Notes: generated by a model not told the origin, from the letters alone. DNA of 64,000 bases from Mycoplasmopsis citelli (GCF_900660645.1 NZ_LR215036.1:930001-994000); one strand, 5' to 3'; positions 11,097-22,061 are shown, counted from the first letter of the stretch. A program made the numbers and translations.

Positions 11097-11129
11097 AAAA
11101 ATAGAGAAACTAAAAATTTCTCTATTTTT
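11097..11129. terminator. Bidirectional terminator between tRNA-Ser and ppa
   Basis: Stem AAAATAGAGAAA / TTTCTCTATTTT with a 7-nt loop, flanked by A and T tracts. Confidence 0.8.
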
Positions 11130-11144
11130 ATTGATTTTTTAAAA

Positions 11145-11699
11145 TTATTTAGTGTATTTTTCAGGATGTTTTTGTTGCATTAATTTAATAAATTCTTTTT
11201 TGTCCATTGAGCCATATTCTTGCATTAATTGAACACATTCTTGATATTCTGCAAGAGCTCATTGAGTATTTTCGAATCCTTCAACACTAGTAATTCCAGG
11301 ACGTTTTCAATTTTTATAAGTGCTAAAAAAGGTTTTAACAGTATCTAAAAATGGTAACGGTAAATCCTTAAGTTCTTGGATGTGATCTAAACAATAATCA
11401 TCAGCGTGCACACCAATTAATTTAGTGTCAGTTTCTCCATCGTCAATCATCTTCATTGCTCCGATAATTCTAACTTTTAGTTTTGAACCAACTGCAAATT
11501 GCTCATCAGAATATACAAGAACATCAAGTTCATCTCCATCTCAATCAAGTGCATTTGGAATAAAACCGTAATTAGCTGGATAAACAAAATCTCCTCTTAA
11601 AATTCGATCAACTTCAATTTCTTGAGTTTTACGATTGTATTCATATTTAATTCGTGAATTTTTTTGAATTTCAATTTTTACGTCAATAATATTTTTCAT
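11145..11699 (-). CDS. ppa: Inorganic pyrophosphatase
   Basis: This 184-residue family I pyrophosphatase hydrolyses PPi to phosphate and pulls biosynthetic reactions forward. It has the conserved [16 protein letters not shown] block and the metal-binding signature DGDELDVLV, followed by GDTDTKL-type acidic residues and HADDYCLDH. Several TGA codons encode Trp. There is no Shine-Dalgarno; TATTAT ends seven bases before ATG, consistent with a leaderless transcript. Confidence 0.93.
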
Positions 11700-11736
11700 A
11701 ATTTAAATAATAGCACTAAAGCAAGAATTTAGATAA

Positions 11737-11769
11737 ATAAAATCCAAATCAATTCGATTTGGATTTTAT
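11737..11769 (-). terminator. Terminator after pgk
   Basis: A perfect 14-bp stem ATAAAATCCAAATC / GATTTGGATTTTAT with a 5-nt loop lies just 3' of pgk on the minus strand. Confidence 0.75.
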
Positions 11770-11780
11770 CAACTAAAATT

Positions 11781-12971
11781 TTAGTTTTTTCTTTGAATTG
11801 CTTCAATTCCTGGAAGTTTACGTCCTTGGAGCATTTCTAAGATAGCTCCTCCGCCTGTTGATACATGTGAAAATTTATCTTCCATTCCTAATTTTTGGAC
11901 TGCTGCTACTGAATCTCCTCCGCCAACAACTGAGTAAACTCCTTCAAGAGAAGCGATCATTTTGCAAACTTCTAAGGTACCATTTTTGTAATTTTCAAAT
12001 TCAGTAACTCCAACAGGTCCATTTCATACTACAGTTTTAGCTCCTTGGATTGTCTCTTTGAACAATTCCACTGACTTAGGACCAATATCTAGACCCATAA
12101 ATCCATCTTCAACACCATAACCTTGAACTACTGGTTCTACATCTGCAAATTCTGTTGCACATAAATGATCTTCGGGAAGTACAACTTTATCTCCATATTT
12201 TTGTAAGAAATTTTTAGCAAGTTCTAAGTAATCATCTTCCACAAGTGAAGTTCCAACATTATACCCTTGAGCTTTTTTAAAGGTGTAAGCCATTCCACCA
12301 GCAACAATCATTTTATCTGCTACTTTTGCAAGGTTTTCTAAAACTTGAATTTTATCTGAAACTTTTGCTCCACCTACAATAGCTACATATGGACGTTCTG
12401 GATTATCCATTGCTTTGTGGAGTGCCTCAGTTTCTTTTTCAACTAAATATCCAATTGCTGATTCTTTAATATAAGTACTAATTCCTACATTTGAAGCATG
12501 TGCACGATGTGATGTACCAAAGGCATCATTAACATAAACATCAGCAAGAGAGGCTCAATATTTTCCAAGTTCAGGCGAGTTTTTGCTTTCGGCTTTATCA
12601 TTTAAATCTTCATAACGAGTGTTTTGAAGTAAAATTACTTCTCCAAATTGCATTTCATCAATAGCTTTTTCAACCATTTCTCCTCTAGTTGCATTTACAA
12701 AAGTTACAGTTTGATTAAGTTGATTTGCAAGCTCAACAGCAACAGGTGTTAAATCACGTTTTGGTAAATCTTCAACTGATTTAACTCTTCCTAAGTGTGA
12801 GAGTAAAATAACTTTTGCATTATCAGCAACAAGTTTCTTGATAGTTGGAACTACTGCTGCAATTCTTTTTACTGAAGTAATTACTCCATCTTTAACAGGA
12901 ACATTTAAATCCACCCTTACAATTACTTTTTTACCTGATACTGAAATATCATTGAGTGTTTTAATCATCAT
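11781..12971 (-). CDS. pgk: Phosphoglycerate kinase
   Basis: This 396-residue enzyme makes ATP from 1,3-bisphosphoglycerate in glycolysis. It shows the N-terminal signature [16 protein letters not shown], the hinge-side [18 protein letters not shown] and the C-terminal nucleotide-site region ([15 protein letters not shown]), ending [11 protein letters not shown]. Two adjacent ATGs are possible starts; AAAGGATGG precedes them. It is the ATP-yielding step for the DHAP generated by the glycerol genes nearby. Confidence 0.96.
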
Positions 12972-13108
12972 TTTCCATCCTTTAAGTTTAATTAAAATTA
13001 TTTAATTAAATTTTAGCACTTATTTAAGTATTAAATCAATTTAATGTTAAAATATCCTGAATTTTTAAGCTTTAGGGTAAAAATTAGCTTTGCTTTTGCT
13101 AAAAAGTT

Positions 13109-13114
13109 TATAAT
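13109..13114 (+). promoter_or_regulatory. -10 box of the FMN-riboswitch transcript
   Basis: TATAAT lies ten bases upstream of the riboswitch P1 strand. No good -35 hexamer is visible, as is usual in mycoplasmas. Confidence 0.6.
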
Positions 13115-13123
13115 ATGGGTAAA

Positions 13124-13261
13124 GTTTTCTGACTTAGTGAAAATCTAAACCGGAAGTGATAGTCTTCGTACTTTTTAAAAGAACGATTAGGTGAAATTCC
13201 TAAACCGACAGTATAGTCTGAATAAAGAAACAAAAATAGTCGGAAACTCTAAGGAGTTTTC
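13124..13261 (+). promoter_or_regulatory. FMN riboswitch (RFN element) with RBS-sequestering hairpin
   Basis: The aptamer (13124-13231) shows all RFN landmarks in order. These are the P1 strand GTTTTCT; P2 TTAG-TGAAAAT-CTAA; ACCGGAAGTGATAGTC (P3); a short P4; P5 TTAGG-TGAAATT-CCTAA; ACCGACAGTATAGTCTG (P6); and the P1 3' strand AAGAAAC. FMN is the established ligand. Downstream, AAACTC (13244-13249) pairs with GAGTTT (13254-13259) and buries the AAGGAG ribosome site of the next gene. The 5' arm GTCGGAAAC can alternatively pair with the P1 strand GTTTTCTGAC. That fits translational repression by FMN; the switch logic is inferred. Confidence 0.9.
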
Positions 13262-14278
13262 ATGGTTAAAAAAGAAAAATACATTGCAAGTTACTTTCAT
13301 AAAACTAAAGAGATTTTGCAACAAGAACGTCCAAATAACATTATTACAATGCAATTTTTTCAACGAAAAGATGATGCAATCCTAGCTGGAATAAATGAAG
13401 TTTTATCTTTGCTTGAAGAACTAACAAATACAAGTAAATATACCATCAAATACCTTCCTGAAGGCAGTCATATTAACTCATTAGATGTAGTTTTAGAGCT
13501 TATTGGTCCTTATCATGAATTTGGAATTTGAGAAGGTTTAATTGATGGTGTTTTATCTCGGAATACTTCAATAGCAACTAATATGCATCATTGCAAAAAA
13601 GCTGCCAATGGCAAAGAAATTATTTTCATGGGTGATCGAGCTGATCATTATATAAATCAAGAAATTGATGGACATGCTGTTGCTATTGGGGGAGCTAAGT
13701 TAGTTTCAACTTTAGCTCAAAAAAATACTTCAGATTTACAAGATGATGAAGAAGTTTTTGGTTCAATGCCACATGTCCTTATTCAAGGTTTTGAAGGAGA
13801 TGTAGTTAAAGCTACAAAAGCTTATCACAAGATTTTTCCAAAGTCTAAATTAATTGCTCTAGTTGATTATAATAACGATGTTATTAGTGATTCGCTAAAA
13901 GTTTGAGAAGCATTGGGTGATAAAGTTTGAGGAGTTCGAATTGATACATCAAAAAACATGGTTGATCATATGTTTGATAATGAAGAACCCCAATATGGAG
14001 TTAACCCTGAGCAAATTATTCGACTACGAAAAGCTCTTGATCAAGCCGGGGCTACAAAATATAAAATTGTTGTATCTAGTGGATTTGACGAAGAAAAAAT
14101 AAAACTCTTTGAGCAATTAAATGTTCCTGTAGATTATTATGGAGTAGGTCAAAGTATCTTTAAAATTAACAATTCTTTCTCAGCTGATGCAGTTATTTTA
14201 AATGGAAAAATGCAAGCAAAAGAAGGACGTAAGTACAATCCTAACCCAAATTTAGTTGCTTACACCAAAACAAGCTAA
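13262..14278 (+). CDS. pncB: Nicotinate phosphoribosyltransferase
   Basis: This 338-residue soluble protein matches the nicotinate phosphoribosyltransferase family, which makes nicotinate mononucleotide from nicotinate and PRPP for NAD salvage. It contains WEGLIDGVLSRNTSIATN near residue 90 and DGHAVAIGGAKLVSTLAQ. These are followed by ALVDYNND, WGVRIDTS, the phosphate-binding KIVVSSGFDEEKI and VDYYGVGQ, ending NGKMQAKEGRKYN. There are no membrane segments, so it is not a riboflavin transporter. It lies directly behind the FMN riboswitch, whose hairpin holds its ribosome site, and is followed by its own terminator. FMN control of NAD salvage is not a textbook target. Confidence 0.85.
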
Positions 14279-14294
14279 AAAAGCTTGTTTTTTT
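14267..14294 (+). terminator. Terminator after pncB
   Basis: Stem AAAACAAGCT / AGCTTGTTTT with a 5-nt loop, followed by TTT; it overlaps the pncB stop codon. Confidence 0.8.
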
Positions 14295-14337
14295 GCGGAA
14301 TTTTTTCCATAAAATGAACATTTTTAGGAGTAAAAAG

Positions 14338-14343
14338 TATAAT
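14338..14343 (+). promoter_or_regulatory. -10 box of the dhaKLM operon
   Basis: TATAAT with TGAACA 17 bases upstream as a possible -35, 32 bases before the dhaK ATG. An imperfect palindrome GGAATTTTTTCC sits just upstream and could be an operator. Confidence 0.5.
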
Positions 14344-14375
14344 TTAATTATCTAAATAAAACGATAGGAGAAAAT

Positions 14376-15353
14376 ATGAAAAAAATTTTAAATAATGTTG
14401 AAACAGTTGTTTCGGAAATGATTGAAGGAATTGTTTACGCAAACTCAAATGTTTACAAAGTAGAAAATTATAATGTCATTGCTAAAAAACACATTCCAGA
14501 AAAAGTTGTTTTAATTTCTGGTGGAGGAAGTGGTCATGAACCCGCACATGCAGGGTTTGTTGGACATGGAATGCTTGATGCTGCTGTACTTGGGGAAGTA
14601 TTTACATCCCCTGCAGTAGATCAAGTTTATGGAGCCATCGAAGCAACAACTCAAGGAAAAGGAGTTTTGTTAATTATTAAAAATTATACTGGTGATGTCT
14701 TAAATTTTGAACTTGCTGCTGAAATGGCTCAAGCTAACGGAATTGATGTTAAAAGTGTTATTGTTAATGATGATATTGCTGTTGAAGATAGTCTTTATAC
14801 AGCTGGTCGTCGTGGGGTGGCTGGAACAGTATTTGTTCATAAAATTGTTGGAAGTGCTTCTGAGAATGGACTTTCATTAGAAGCACTTCAAACTTTAGCT
14901 AATAAAGTAATTAGTAATACCAAAACATTAGGAATGAGTTTAGGAGGAGCTACAATTCCAGCCAGTGGAAAGAAAAGCTTTGAACTTGCTGAAGATGAAA
15001 TTGAAATGGGACTTGGAATTCATGGAGAACCAGGAACTCACAAAGAAAAACTTGCCAGTGCTCAAGTTCATGTTGAAAACATGCTTAAATTATTACTTAA
15101 AGAAAGTAACATTAAAGACGAAAAAGTCGCTGTGCTGGTAAATGGTCTAGGTTCAACAACTTTAATGGAGCTATACATTGTTAATAAAGAAGTAAACAAT
15201 CAACTTAAAGCACACGGAATTACAGTTCATAAATCACTAGTAGGAAATTACATGACCTCACTAGAAATGCCTGGATTTTCAATTACTTTAGTTAAGCTTG
15301 ATGAGGAAATGACTAAATACTTAGATTTTGAAATTAAAAGTACTTTATTTTAA
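14376..15353 (+). CDS. dhaK: Dihydroxyacetone kinase subunit DhaK
   Basis: This 325-residue subunit binds dihydroxyacetone covalently through a histidine. Visible motifs are the N-terminal LISGGGSGHEPAHAGFVG, LIIKNYTGDVLNFELA, GRRGVAGTVFVHKI and the C-terminal MGLGIHGEPG that carries the substrate-binding His. It transfers phosphate from DhaL-bound ADP to dihydroxyacetone, making DHAP. Ribosome site TAGGAG precedes the ATG. First gene of dhaK-dhaL-dhaM. Confidence 0.95.
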   Translation: MKKILNNVETVVSEMIEGIVYANSNVYKVENYNVIAKKHIPEKVVLISGGGSGHEPAHAGFVGHGMLDAAVLGEVFTSPAVDQVYGAIEATTQGKGVLLIIKNYTGDVLNFELAAEMAQANGIDVKSVIVNDDIAVEDSLYTAGRRGVAGTVFVHKIVGSASENGLSLEALQTLANKVISNTKTLGMSLGGATIPASGKKSFELAEDEIEMGLGIHGEPGTHKEKLASAQVHVENMLKLLLKESNIKDEKVAVLVNGLGSTTLMELYIVNKEVNNQLKAHGITVHKSLVGNYMTSLEMPGFSITLVKLDEEMTKYLDFEIKSTLF

Positions 15354-15364
15354 AGAGAAAAGAT

Positions 15365-15970
15365 ATGAATAGTCAATTAATTATTAAAATTATTAAAAAA
15401 ATTACCAAAGTTATCCAATTAAAAGCTGATGAATTAACCGAATTAGATCGCTTAATTGGAGATGGAGATCATGGAATTAATCTCAAACGGGGATTTGAAG
15501 CGCTCTTGCCAACTTTAGATAATTATGCAGATAAACCACATAAGGATCTTTTCAATCATATTGCCATGACTTTAATGAGCAAAGTTGGTGGTTCTAGTGG
15601 CCCACTACTTGGAAGTGTATTTTTAAAACTTGCACAAAGTTCTAACTTCGCACAAGGACTTTTAGATGGTGCTTTGGCAGTGCAAATGCGCGGAAAAGCT
15701 AATATTGGCGATAAAACAATGGTTGATATTTTAGTTCCTTTTGCAACTACTTATTATGAACAATTAGCTCAAGGCATTTCCAAAAATCAAGCTCTTGAAA
15801 CAGCATTAACAATTGCTCATAATCACTTAGAGCAATCCAAAAATCTAATTGCTAAAAAAGGTAGAGCTTCATATTTAGGCGAAAGAAGTATTGGAGTTAC
15901 CGATCCAGGGTCTCAAAGTGTTTATTACATGCTTGAAATTGTTGTTAAAGAGTTAAGTCAAAATGGTTAA
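15365..15970 (+). CDS. dhaL: Dihydroxyacetone kinase subunit DhaL
   Basis: This 201-residue nucleotide-carrying subunit has the Mg-ADP site TELDRLIGDGDHGINLKRGF and GGSSGPLLGSVF. In the PTS-type enzyme ADP stays bound and is rephosphorylated by DhaM. It begins 11 nt after dhaK and overlaps dhaM by 8 nt, so the three are translationally coupled. Confidence 0.95.
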   Translation: MNSQLIIKIIKKITKVIQLKADELTELDRLIGDGDHGINLKRGFEALLPTLDNYADKPHKDLFNHIAMTLMSKVGGSSGPLLGSVFLKLAQSSNFAQGLLDGALAVQMRGKANIGDKTMVDILVPFATTYYEQLAQGISKNQALETALTIAHNHLEQSKNLIAKKGRASYLGERSIGVTDPGSQSVYYMLEIVVKELSQNG

Positions 15971-16358
15971 TTTTGTGGTTGTTTCTCATAGTAAAAACTT
16001 AGCTGAAGAAGCTATTAAATTAGCACTAATTATGAAACATTCTGATTTTAAAATCGTTAATGCTGGTGGACTGCCTGATAGTTCTGAATATGGATGTGAC
16101 GTTAATTATATTATTGAAAAAATCAATCAAGTTAATAACGGGAGCGGAATTATTGTTTTTAGTGAAATTGGTTCTTCGCTGATGAGTTCGCAAATGGCTA
16201 TTGAAATGCTTGCAGATGCTAATGTTATTTTAGCTGATGCACCTTTTGTTGAAGGTCTTTGCATAGCAACAGCATCAAATTTAGAAGGTAAAACTCTTGA
16301 AGATCTTCAAGAAACGCTAAAAGAAATTAAAAACTTTTCAAAGCAAATTAATGCTTAA
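15963..16358 (+). CDS. dhaM: Dihydroxyacetone kinase phosphotransfer subunit DhaM
   Basis: This 131-residue protein is the EIIA-Man-like domain alone (FVVVSHSKNLAEEA, phosphorylatable His9; later GIIVFSEIGSSLMSSQMAIEML). No fused HPr or EI domain is present, so it should take phosphate from PEP through EI and free HPr. HPr is encoded at 56656 in this window. The start overlaps the end of dhaL. It shows that the kinase is the PEP-dependent, not the ATP-dependent, type. Confidence 0.92.
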   Translation: MVNFVVVSHSKNLAEEAIKLALIMKHSDFKIVNAGGLPDSSEYGCDVNYIIEKINQVNNGSGIIVFSEIGSSLMSSQMAIEMLADANVILADAPFVEGLCIATASNLEGKTLEDLQETLKEIKNFSKQINA

Positions 16359-16365
16359 AATGTCT

Positions 16366-16395
16366 AAAAAAAGTAGCAATTACGCTACTTTTTTT
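16366..16395. terminator. Bidirectional terminator between dhaM and glpF
   Basis: Stem AAAAAAAGTAGC / GCTACTTTTTTT with a 6-nt loop between convergent operons. Confidence 0.85.
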
Positions 16396-16409
16396 GTATT
16401 TATATATTT

Positions 16410-17219
16410 TTAAAAGGCTGTGGCAATAGCTCCTACAAAAACTGCTCCAAGAATAGGAGAAAGTCCAGGTACTAATAATCCGTAATTTCAATCTGGTGAA
16501 ACAATTTCTCCTTGCATTTTATCTTTAAGTAATTTAGTGGTTAAATAATATACCATACGTGGTGCTAAATCACGAGCTGGGTTAATTGCATATCCTGTAG
16601 CTGAACCAAGTGAAAGTCCAATTCCCATAACTGCTAGCGAAACAAGTCATCCAGCTTCCATTTTTGCAAGGGCACTTGATCCTAAAACTACTGCTAAAAG
16701 TACTGCAGTACCAACAAATTCATACGAAACATTTTGCAATCAAGCTTCTCTATGAGTTGAACCAGTACAGCTTGTTCCTTTAAGAGTTGCTGCTGGATTT
16801 TCTAGAATGTGTTTGTAATTAATAAAGTTTAAAATTGATTGTCCAAGTGCAGCTCCTAAAAATTGAGCAATAATATAAACTATAGCTAATCCAAAATGAG
16901 TTCCAGTAATTGCTGATCCAGTTTTTACAAATAAAGCTACTGTTACTGCTGGATTTAAATGTGCAGAACCAATTGAAAGATCACCAGCAGTTCCTTTACC
17001 AACAATTGCGTTAAATAATGAAGCTGAAGTAATTACCCCAACAAGAACCGCAAATCCTCACCCCATAATAATTGCGACTCAATTTGCTCTAGAGTTATGT
17101 GCGTACATTTTTTTAAAGCTAACTGAAGCGTTAACTCCATTCCCTAATAAAATTAGGATCATTGTTCCGATTAACTCACTAATAAAACCAGCCACATATT
17201 GTGTTGAAACTGCGTCCAT
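16410..17219 (-). CDS. glpF: Glycerol facilitator (aquaglyceroporin)
   Basis: This 269-residue MIP-family channel has both half-helix motifs, HLNPAV and INPARD. The Asp after the second NPA is typical of glycerol-selective members. Six membrane segments and the N-terminal [16 protein letters not shown] are visible. It lets glycerol diffuse in for GlpK to trap. The start lies 1 nt beyond the glpK stop, with GAAGGAG inside glpK as ribosome site. Last gene of glpO-glpK-glpF. Confidence 0.95.
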
Positions 17220-17220
17220 T

Positions 17221-18747
<1,527 letters not shown>

Positions 18748-18774
18748 ATTTTCCTTTTTTGTAAATTATGTAAT

Positions 18775-19923
18775 TTAAAATACATCAATTGAATATTTAG
18801 GATTGTAATTTTTTCTAGGTTTTAACTCTAATTCAAGTAGCTTAACAATTTCCTCTGCGATTGCCGGTGCTGACGAAAGTGCTGGTGATTGCATTCCTCC
18901 AGCAATAACAAAATGCTTATTTTTCTTCGAGTGACGAATCACAAAATCATTAGTTTCAATATCTATTGGACGAGAACCAGAGATTGTCATCATAGTTCGC
19001 TCAAGTTTTAAAGATGGAATAATTTGTTTTCCAATTTCGCCGATGTAATCATATTTTTCTCTAGTGACTAATCTAGTATCTTCCTTAGCAACATCCTCTT
19101 CAGCAGTAGGACCTACTAAATATTGACCATCTAAAGTTGGAGCGACAATAATTCCTTTTCCATGAATTGTTGGAACTTTAAACAAAACTGAGGAAATTAA
19201 ATGCGGATCATAATTATCGATAATACGATACTCTCCTCGACGGGTTTTTTATTTAAAATCATCAAACCCATTTTCACTTGCAATCACATCAGCATAGTGT
19301 CCTGCAGCATCGACTACTTTTTTAGCATAAATTGTTTCAGAATCTTTAACTGTAATTTCAAATAAATTATCTTTGTAGACAATTTTGGTTACTTTTGCAT
19401 TAACTTTTAATGTTGTTCCATTTTGTTTTGCGGCACCAATTAGTGCTTTGGTGGCCTCAACGGGATGAATTGCACTTGAAGAAGTACAAAGAAGTGCACC
19501 ACAAACATTAGGATTAACATTTGGTTCACGTTTGAGTACTTCTTCTTTGGTTAAAATTGCTAAATCTTTAGGATCTAGATGATTTTCAATTCCACGTTCA
19601 TAAAGCATTTTGACATGTTCCATTTCAGTTTCATTGTCAAAAGCTAAAACCATTGAATCGATTTTAACTCTTGGAAAAGTTAAATCTTTAAATCATTTAT
19701 TATGTCATTTTTGATTTCCTAAAAGGTTTAATTTAGCTTCGATTTTATGTGGTTCAGGGTCAAAACCCCCGTGAATTAGTCCTGAATTTCCAATTGAAGT
19801 TTCATTAGCAACTTTAGGATTTTTTTCTAAAATAATCACATCTAAATCATATTGAGCTAATTCATACGCAATTGAACCACCAATAATCCCTGCACCAATT
19901 ATGGCAACATCATATTTTTTCAT
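18775..19923 (-). pseudogene. glpO: Alpha-glycerophosphate oxidase gene interrupted by an in-frame TAA
   Basis: The 383-codon frame encodes a DAO-family flavoprotein that oxidises glycerol-3-phosphate to DHAP with O2, releasing H2O2. The FAD-binding start (VAIIGAGIIGGS) and the C-terminal KVPTIHGKGIIVAPTLDG and FVIAGGMQSPALSSAPA are all conserved and in one frame. Codon 225 (minus strand, + positions 19251-19249) is TAA, between ...NGFDDFK and KTRRGEYRIID.... Family members have a sense codon there, probably Gln (CAA to TAA would be one change). Everything downstream looks undamaged, so the lesion is recent, strain-specific or a sequencing error. The stop falls inside the cap/substrate region, and the 224-residue product should be inactive. 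A ribosome site (TAGGAGG) precedes the start. Confidence 0.85.
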
Positions 19924-20156
19924 TGTTCCTCCTATTAACTACTCTCTCAACTTAATTATAAGAAGAATATTTTTAAGAATTCACAAATATAAGTAAAAAT
20001 TTTGTATTAAAAAAATGCACAAAATTGTTTTAGTACTAAAAAAGTGGGGATAAATCAAAAAGGATTTTGTGGAAACATTTACATAAAAAATATAAATAAT
20101 TGAAATTTTTTTTAATTTTTCGAGAAAAAACTTATTACTTAGATGTGGAGGAAATT
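19924..20156. promoter_or_regulatory. Divergent regulatory region between glpO and the 20157 gene, with candidate operator
   Basis: A TATAAT on the minus strand (19960-19955) can serve glpO-glpK-glpF. At 20066-20084 the + strand reads TTTTGTGGAAACATTTACA, which resembles a second site at 24588-24605 ahead of glpU-glpQ (TTTGTGGAAATGTTTCT). The shared core is GTGGAAA-NN-TTT. It is weakly like the catabolite-response (cre) palindrome and like a DnaA box read on the other strand. Role inferred from position only. Confidence 0.35.
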
Positions 20157-20570
20157 ATGGAAAATAAAATTTTTAATATATTTAAAATAAACAAACAACA
20201 TACTAAGAAGATTAAATACTTACTAACTCTTTTTGAAATTGATGATCGCATTTTCTTTGTTGAGTTAGTTGATGATCTTTCAAAAATTGACCAAGATAGT
20301 GTTGAAGATGCAATTAAAATCTTTACCAAAACTCAAACTAGTGATTTTTATTGTAATTTAAACGCAATTTACATGTGCTTAACTTCAGAATTTGAACAAT
20401 TTGCAAGCAATGTGACAAATGAATTTATAAATGGAAAAATTGATGATTTGTTCAGATTAAAAGTTTTAAGTACAATCAATGAAAATATTGCCCAAAACAA
20501 TGATCGGGTTAATTTAATTTACTTAAGTAATAATATAAATGATCAAAAGCATAATGTAAATAATTCCTAA
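20157..20570 (+). CDS. Hypothetical soluble protein upstream of a membrane transporter-like gene
   Basis: A 137-residue acidic, helical protein I do not recognise. The ATG at 20157 is preferred over an upstream in-frame TTG (20100) because GGAGG lies eight bases before it. No signal peptide, membrane segment or catalytic motif is evident. It ends 14 nt before the next gene and is probably cotranscribed with it, possibly as a regulator or partner. Confidence 0.55.
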   Translation: MENKIFNIFKINKQHTKKIKYLLTLFEIDDRIFFVELVDDLSKIDQDSVEDAIKIFTKTQTSDFYCNLNAIYMCLTSEFEQFASNVTNEFINGKIDDLFRLKVLSTINENIAQNNDRVNLIYLSNNINDQKHNVNNS

Positions 20571-20584
20571 AATAGGATATAATT

Positions 20585-21859
20585 TTGCTTATTAACTCAC
20601 AACAGAATTTATATATTACCCAACGAGAAAATGAGCACTTTCTTTTCTCACGAAAAACTTTGTATTCGAGCATCGCAAGTGGTCTTGCACTCTTTATTAG
20701 TCTCATAACATTGGTTATGTATGCTTCATTAGATAAAGTTGATGTGCAAACTAGAAATATTTTCTTAATAATTTCAGTAGTAGCACTCATTACTTCATTT
20801 ATTGTACTTTGAAGAGATGCGTATTTTTACATTAGAAACATTAATTTAAAAAATATTCACTTAAAAGTTCGAAGTAAATACACATACTACTTGTTGTTTT
20901 TACTAGGATTGTTTCCGCCAATATATTATTGTTTTGTTAAAGAAAAAATAATAACAAACTTATCCTTAGTAAAGACAAATCAATTTATTAATTTGAAAGG
21001 AGTTTCAAAATATAGTTTTAAAAAACTTTTAAGTTATAAAGAGTTTTTTAAACTTGATATTATCGATATAGCAATAAGTGGATTGCTTTTGGGTCTTTAT
21101 TTAATTGTTAATGCAACCGCAGGGAGAAGCGGTTTATCATTTGAATTTCTGTTTTATATTGTTATTTCTTATTTTTTAAGATACTTTAAAGCTGCATTAG
21201 TTGGTATTTTAGCTGATTTTTTTGGATTATTAATTTCAGGTAGTGTCGCAACTTGACATTGGGTCTATGGAATTGTTCCAATTATTTCCACATTTTTAAT
21301 GTCAATGTTTTTTGATTTATTTGAAAAAAATAAAAAATTATCAGTAATATTATCAAATGTCTTTTTATGAGTTACTATTGCATCATTATTTGTTATTTTT
21401 TGATGACAAACTAGCATCAAGGAAATTAGTGCAATTAAAATATCAAAAACATTTGGTTTTAAAGAAATTTCAATTACAACTTTTGTGATTTTAGGAATTT
21501 TAAGTGCGGTAATCGTGGGAATTATGACATTTTTAAGTGTTAAATATCTCCTTTCTAAAAAAGAATCCCTTACTAAAAATAATTTAATTGTAACTCTAAT
21601 ATCATTTGCTTCGGTTGTTTTAATTATTGTTATTTTTAGATGAATTTGAGGACCATTTGCTTTTATCAGATGAAAAACTTGAATATCACCTAAATCTAAA
21701 TTAACACTGCAAAAAAGCTATGTTATAGTTATGCTTCCAATTATCTTTAGATCAATTATTAGCATTCCAATTTATACTGCAATACTTGCTTCTTTAATGA
21801 TTCCACTAATTCATTTAAGAAATAAATATATCGAGAAAAAAATTATCGGTAAATATTAA
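20585..21859 (+). CDS. Membrane protein resembling an ECF-transporter substrate-binding (S) component
   Basis: This 424-residue protein has about eight or more hydrophobic segments. The central part (about residues 155-235: DIAISGLLLGLYLIVNA ... GILADFFGLLISGSVA ... VPIISTFLMSM) follows the layout of ECF S components that bind vitamins. It also has two extra N-terminal membrane segments. The start is a TTG with a weak AGGA, and several TGA codons encode Trp. The substrate cannot be told. Lying between glpO and glpQ does not by itself imply glycerol; riboflavin or another vitamin is possible. Confidence 0.5.
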
Positions 21860-21886
21860 AAAGCATAAATTAAATTTATGCTTTTT
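21858..21886 (+). terminator. Terminator after the ECF-like gene
   Basis: Stem AAAAAGCATAAAT / ATTTATGCTTTTT with a 3-nt loop, overlapping the stop codon. Confidence 0.8.
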
Positions 21887-21961
21887 AATTGCTTTTTTAG
21901 AAATTAAAAACTTATTTAAATTGTTACTTTTGAAATTTTATCTATTGTTATTATTAATTAA

Positions 21962-22024
21962 ATGAAAAGACAGGTATGACGAAATGAACTACGAAATTTA
22001 AATATTAAAGGAGGGGGGTTGTAA
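21962..22024 (+). CDS. Possible 20-residue micro-ORF
   Basis: ATG to TAA with one TGA read as Trp gives a 20-residue peptide, basic at the N terminus and ending in Gly-Gly-Gly-Leu. A TTGAAA hexamer lies upstream, and the 3' end is an unusual purine run (AAAGGAGGGGGG). No ribosome site precedes it and it stands alone between convergent units. It may be a leaderless micro-gene or chance. Confidence 0.2.
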
Positions 22025-22061
22025 TTAGATTATTTCCTGTTTATTTAAAAATTTAAGGGGT

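Noticed and set aside
13191-13385. 64-codon + strand ORF over the riboswitch
   Set aside because: It begins inside the FMN aptamer and overlaps pncB in another frame; no ribosome site or family resemblance.
20066-20084. DnaA box cluster or replication origin
   Set aside because: Only single near-matches to TTWTNCACA at two distant sites, without dnaA, dnaN or a box cluster.
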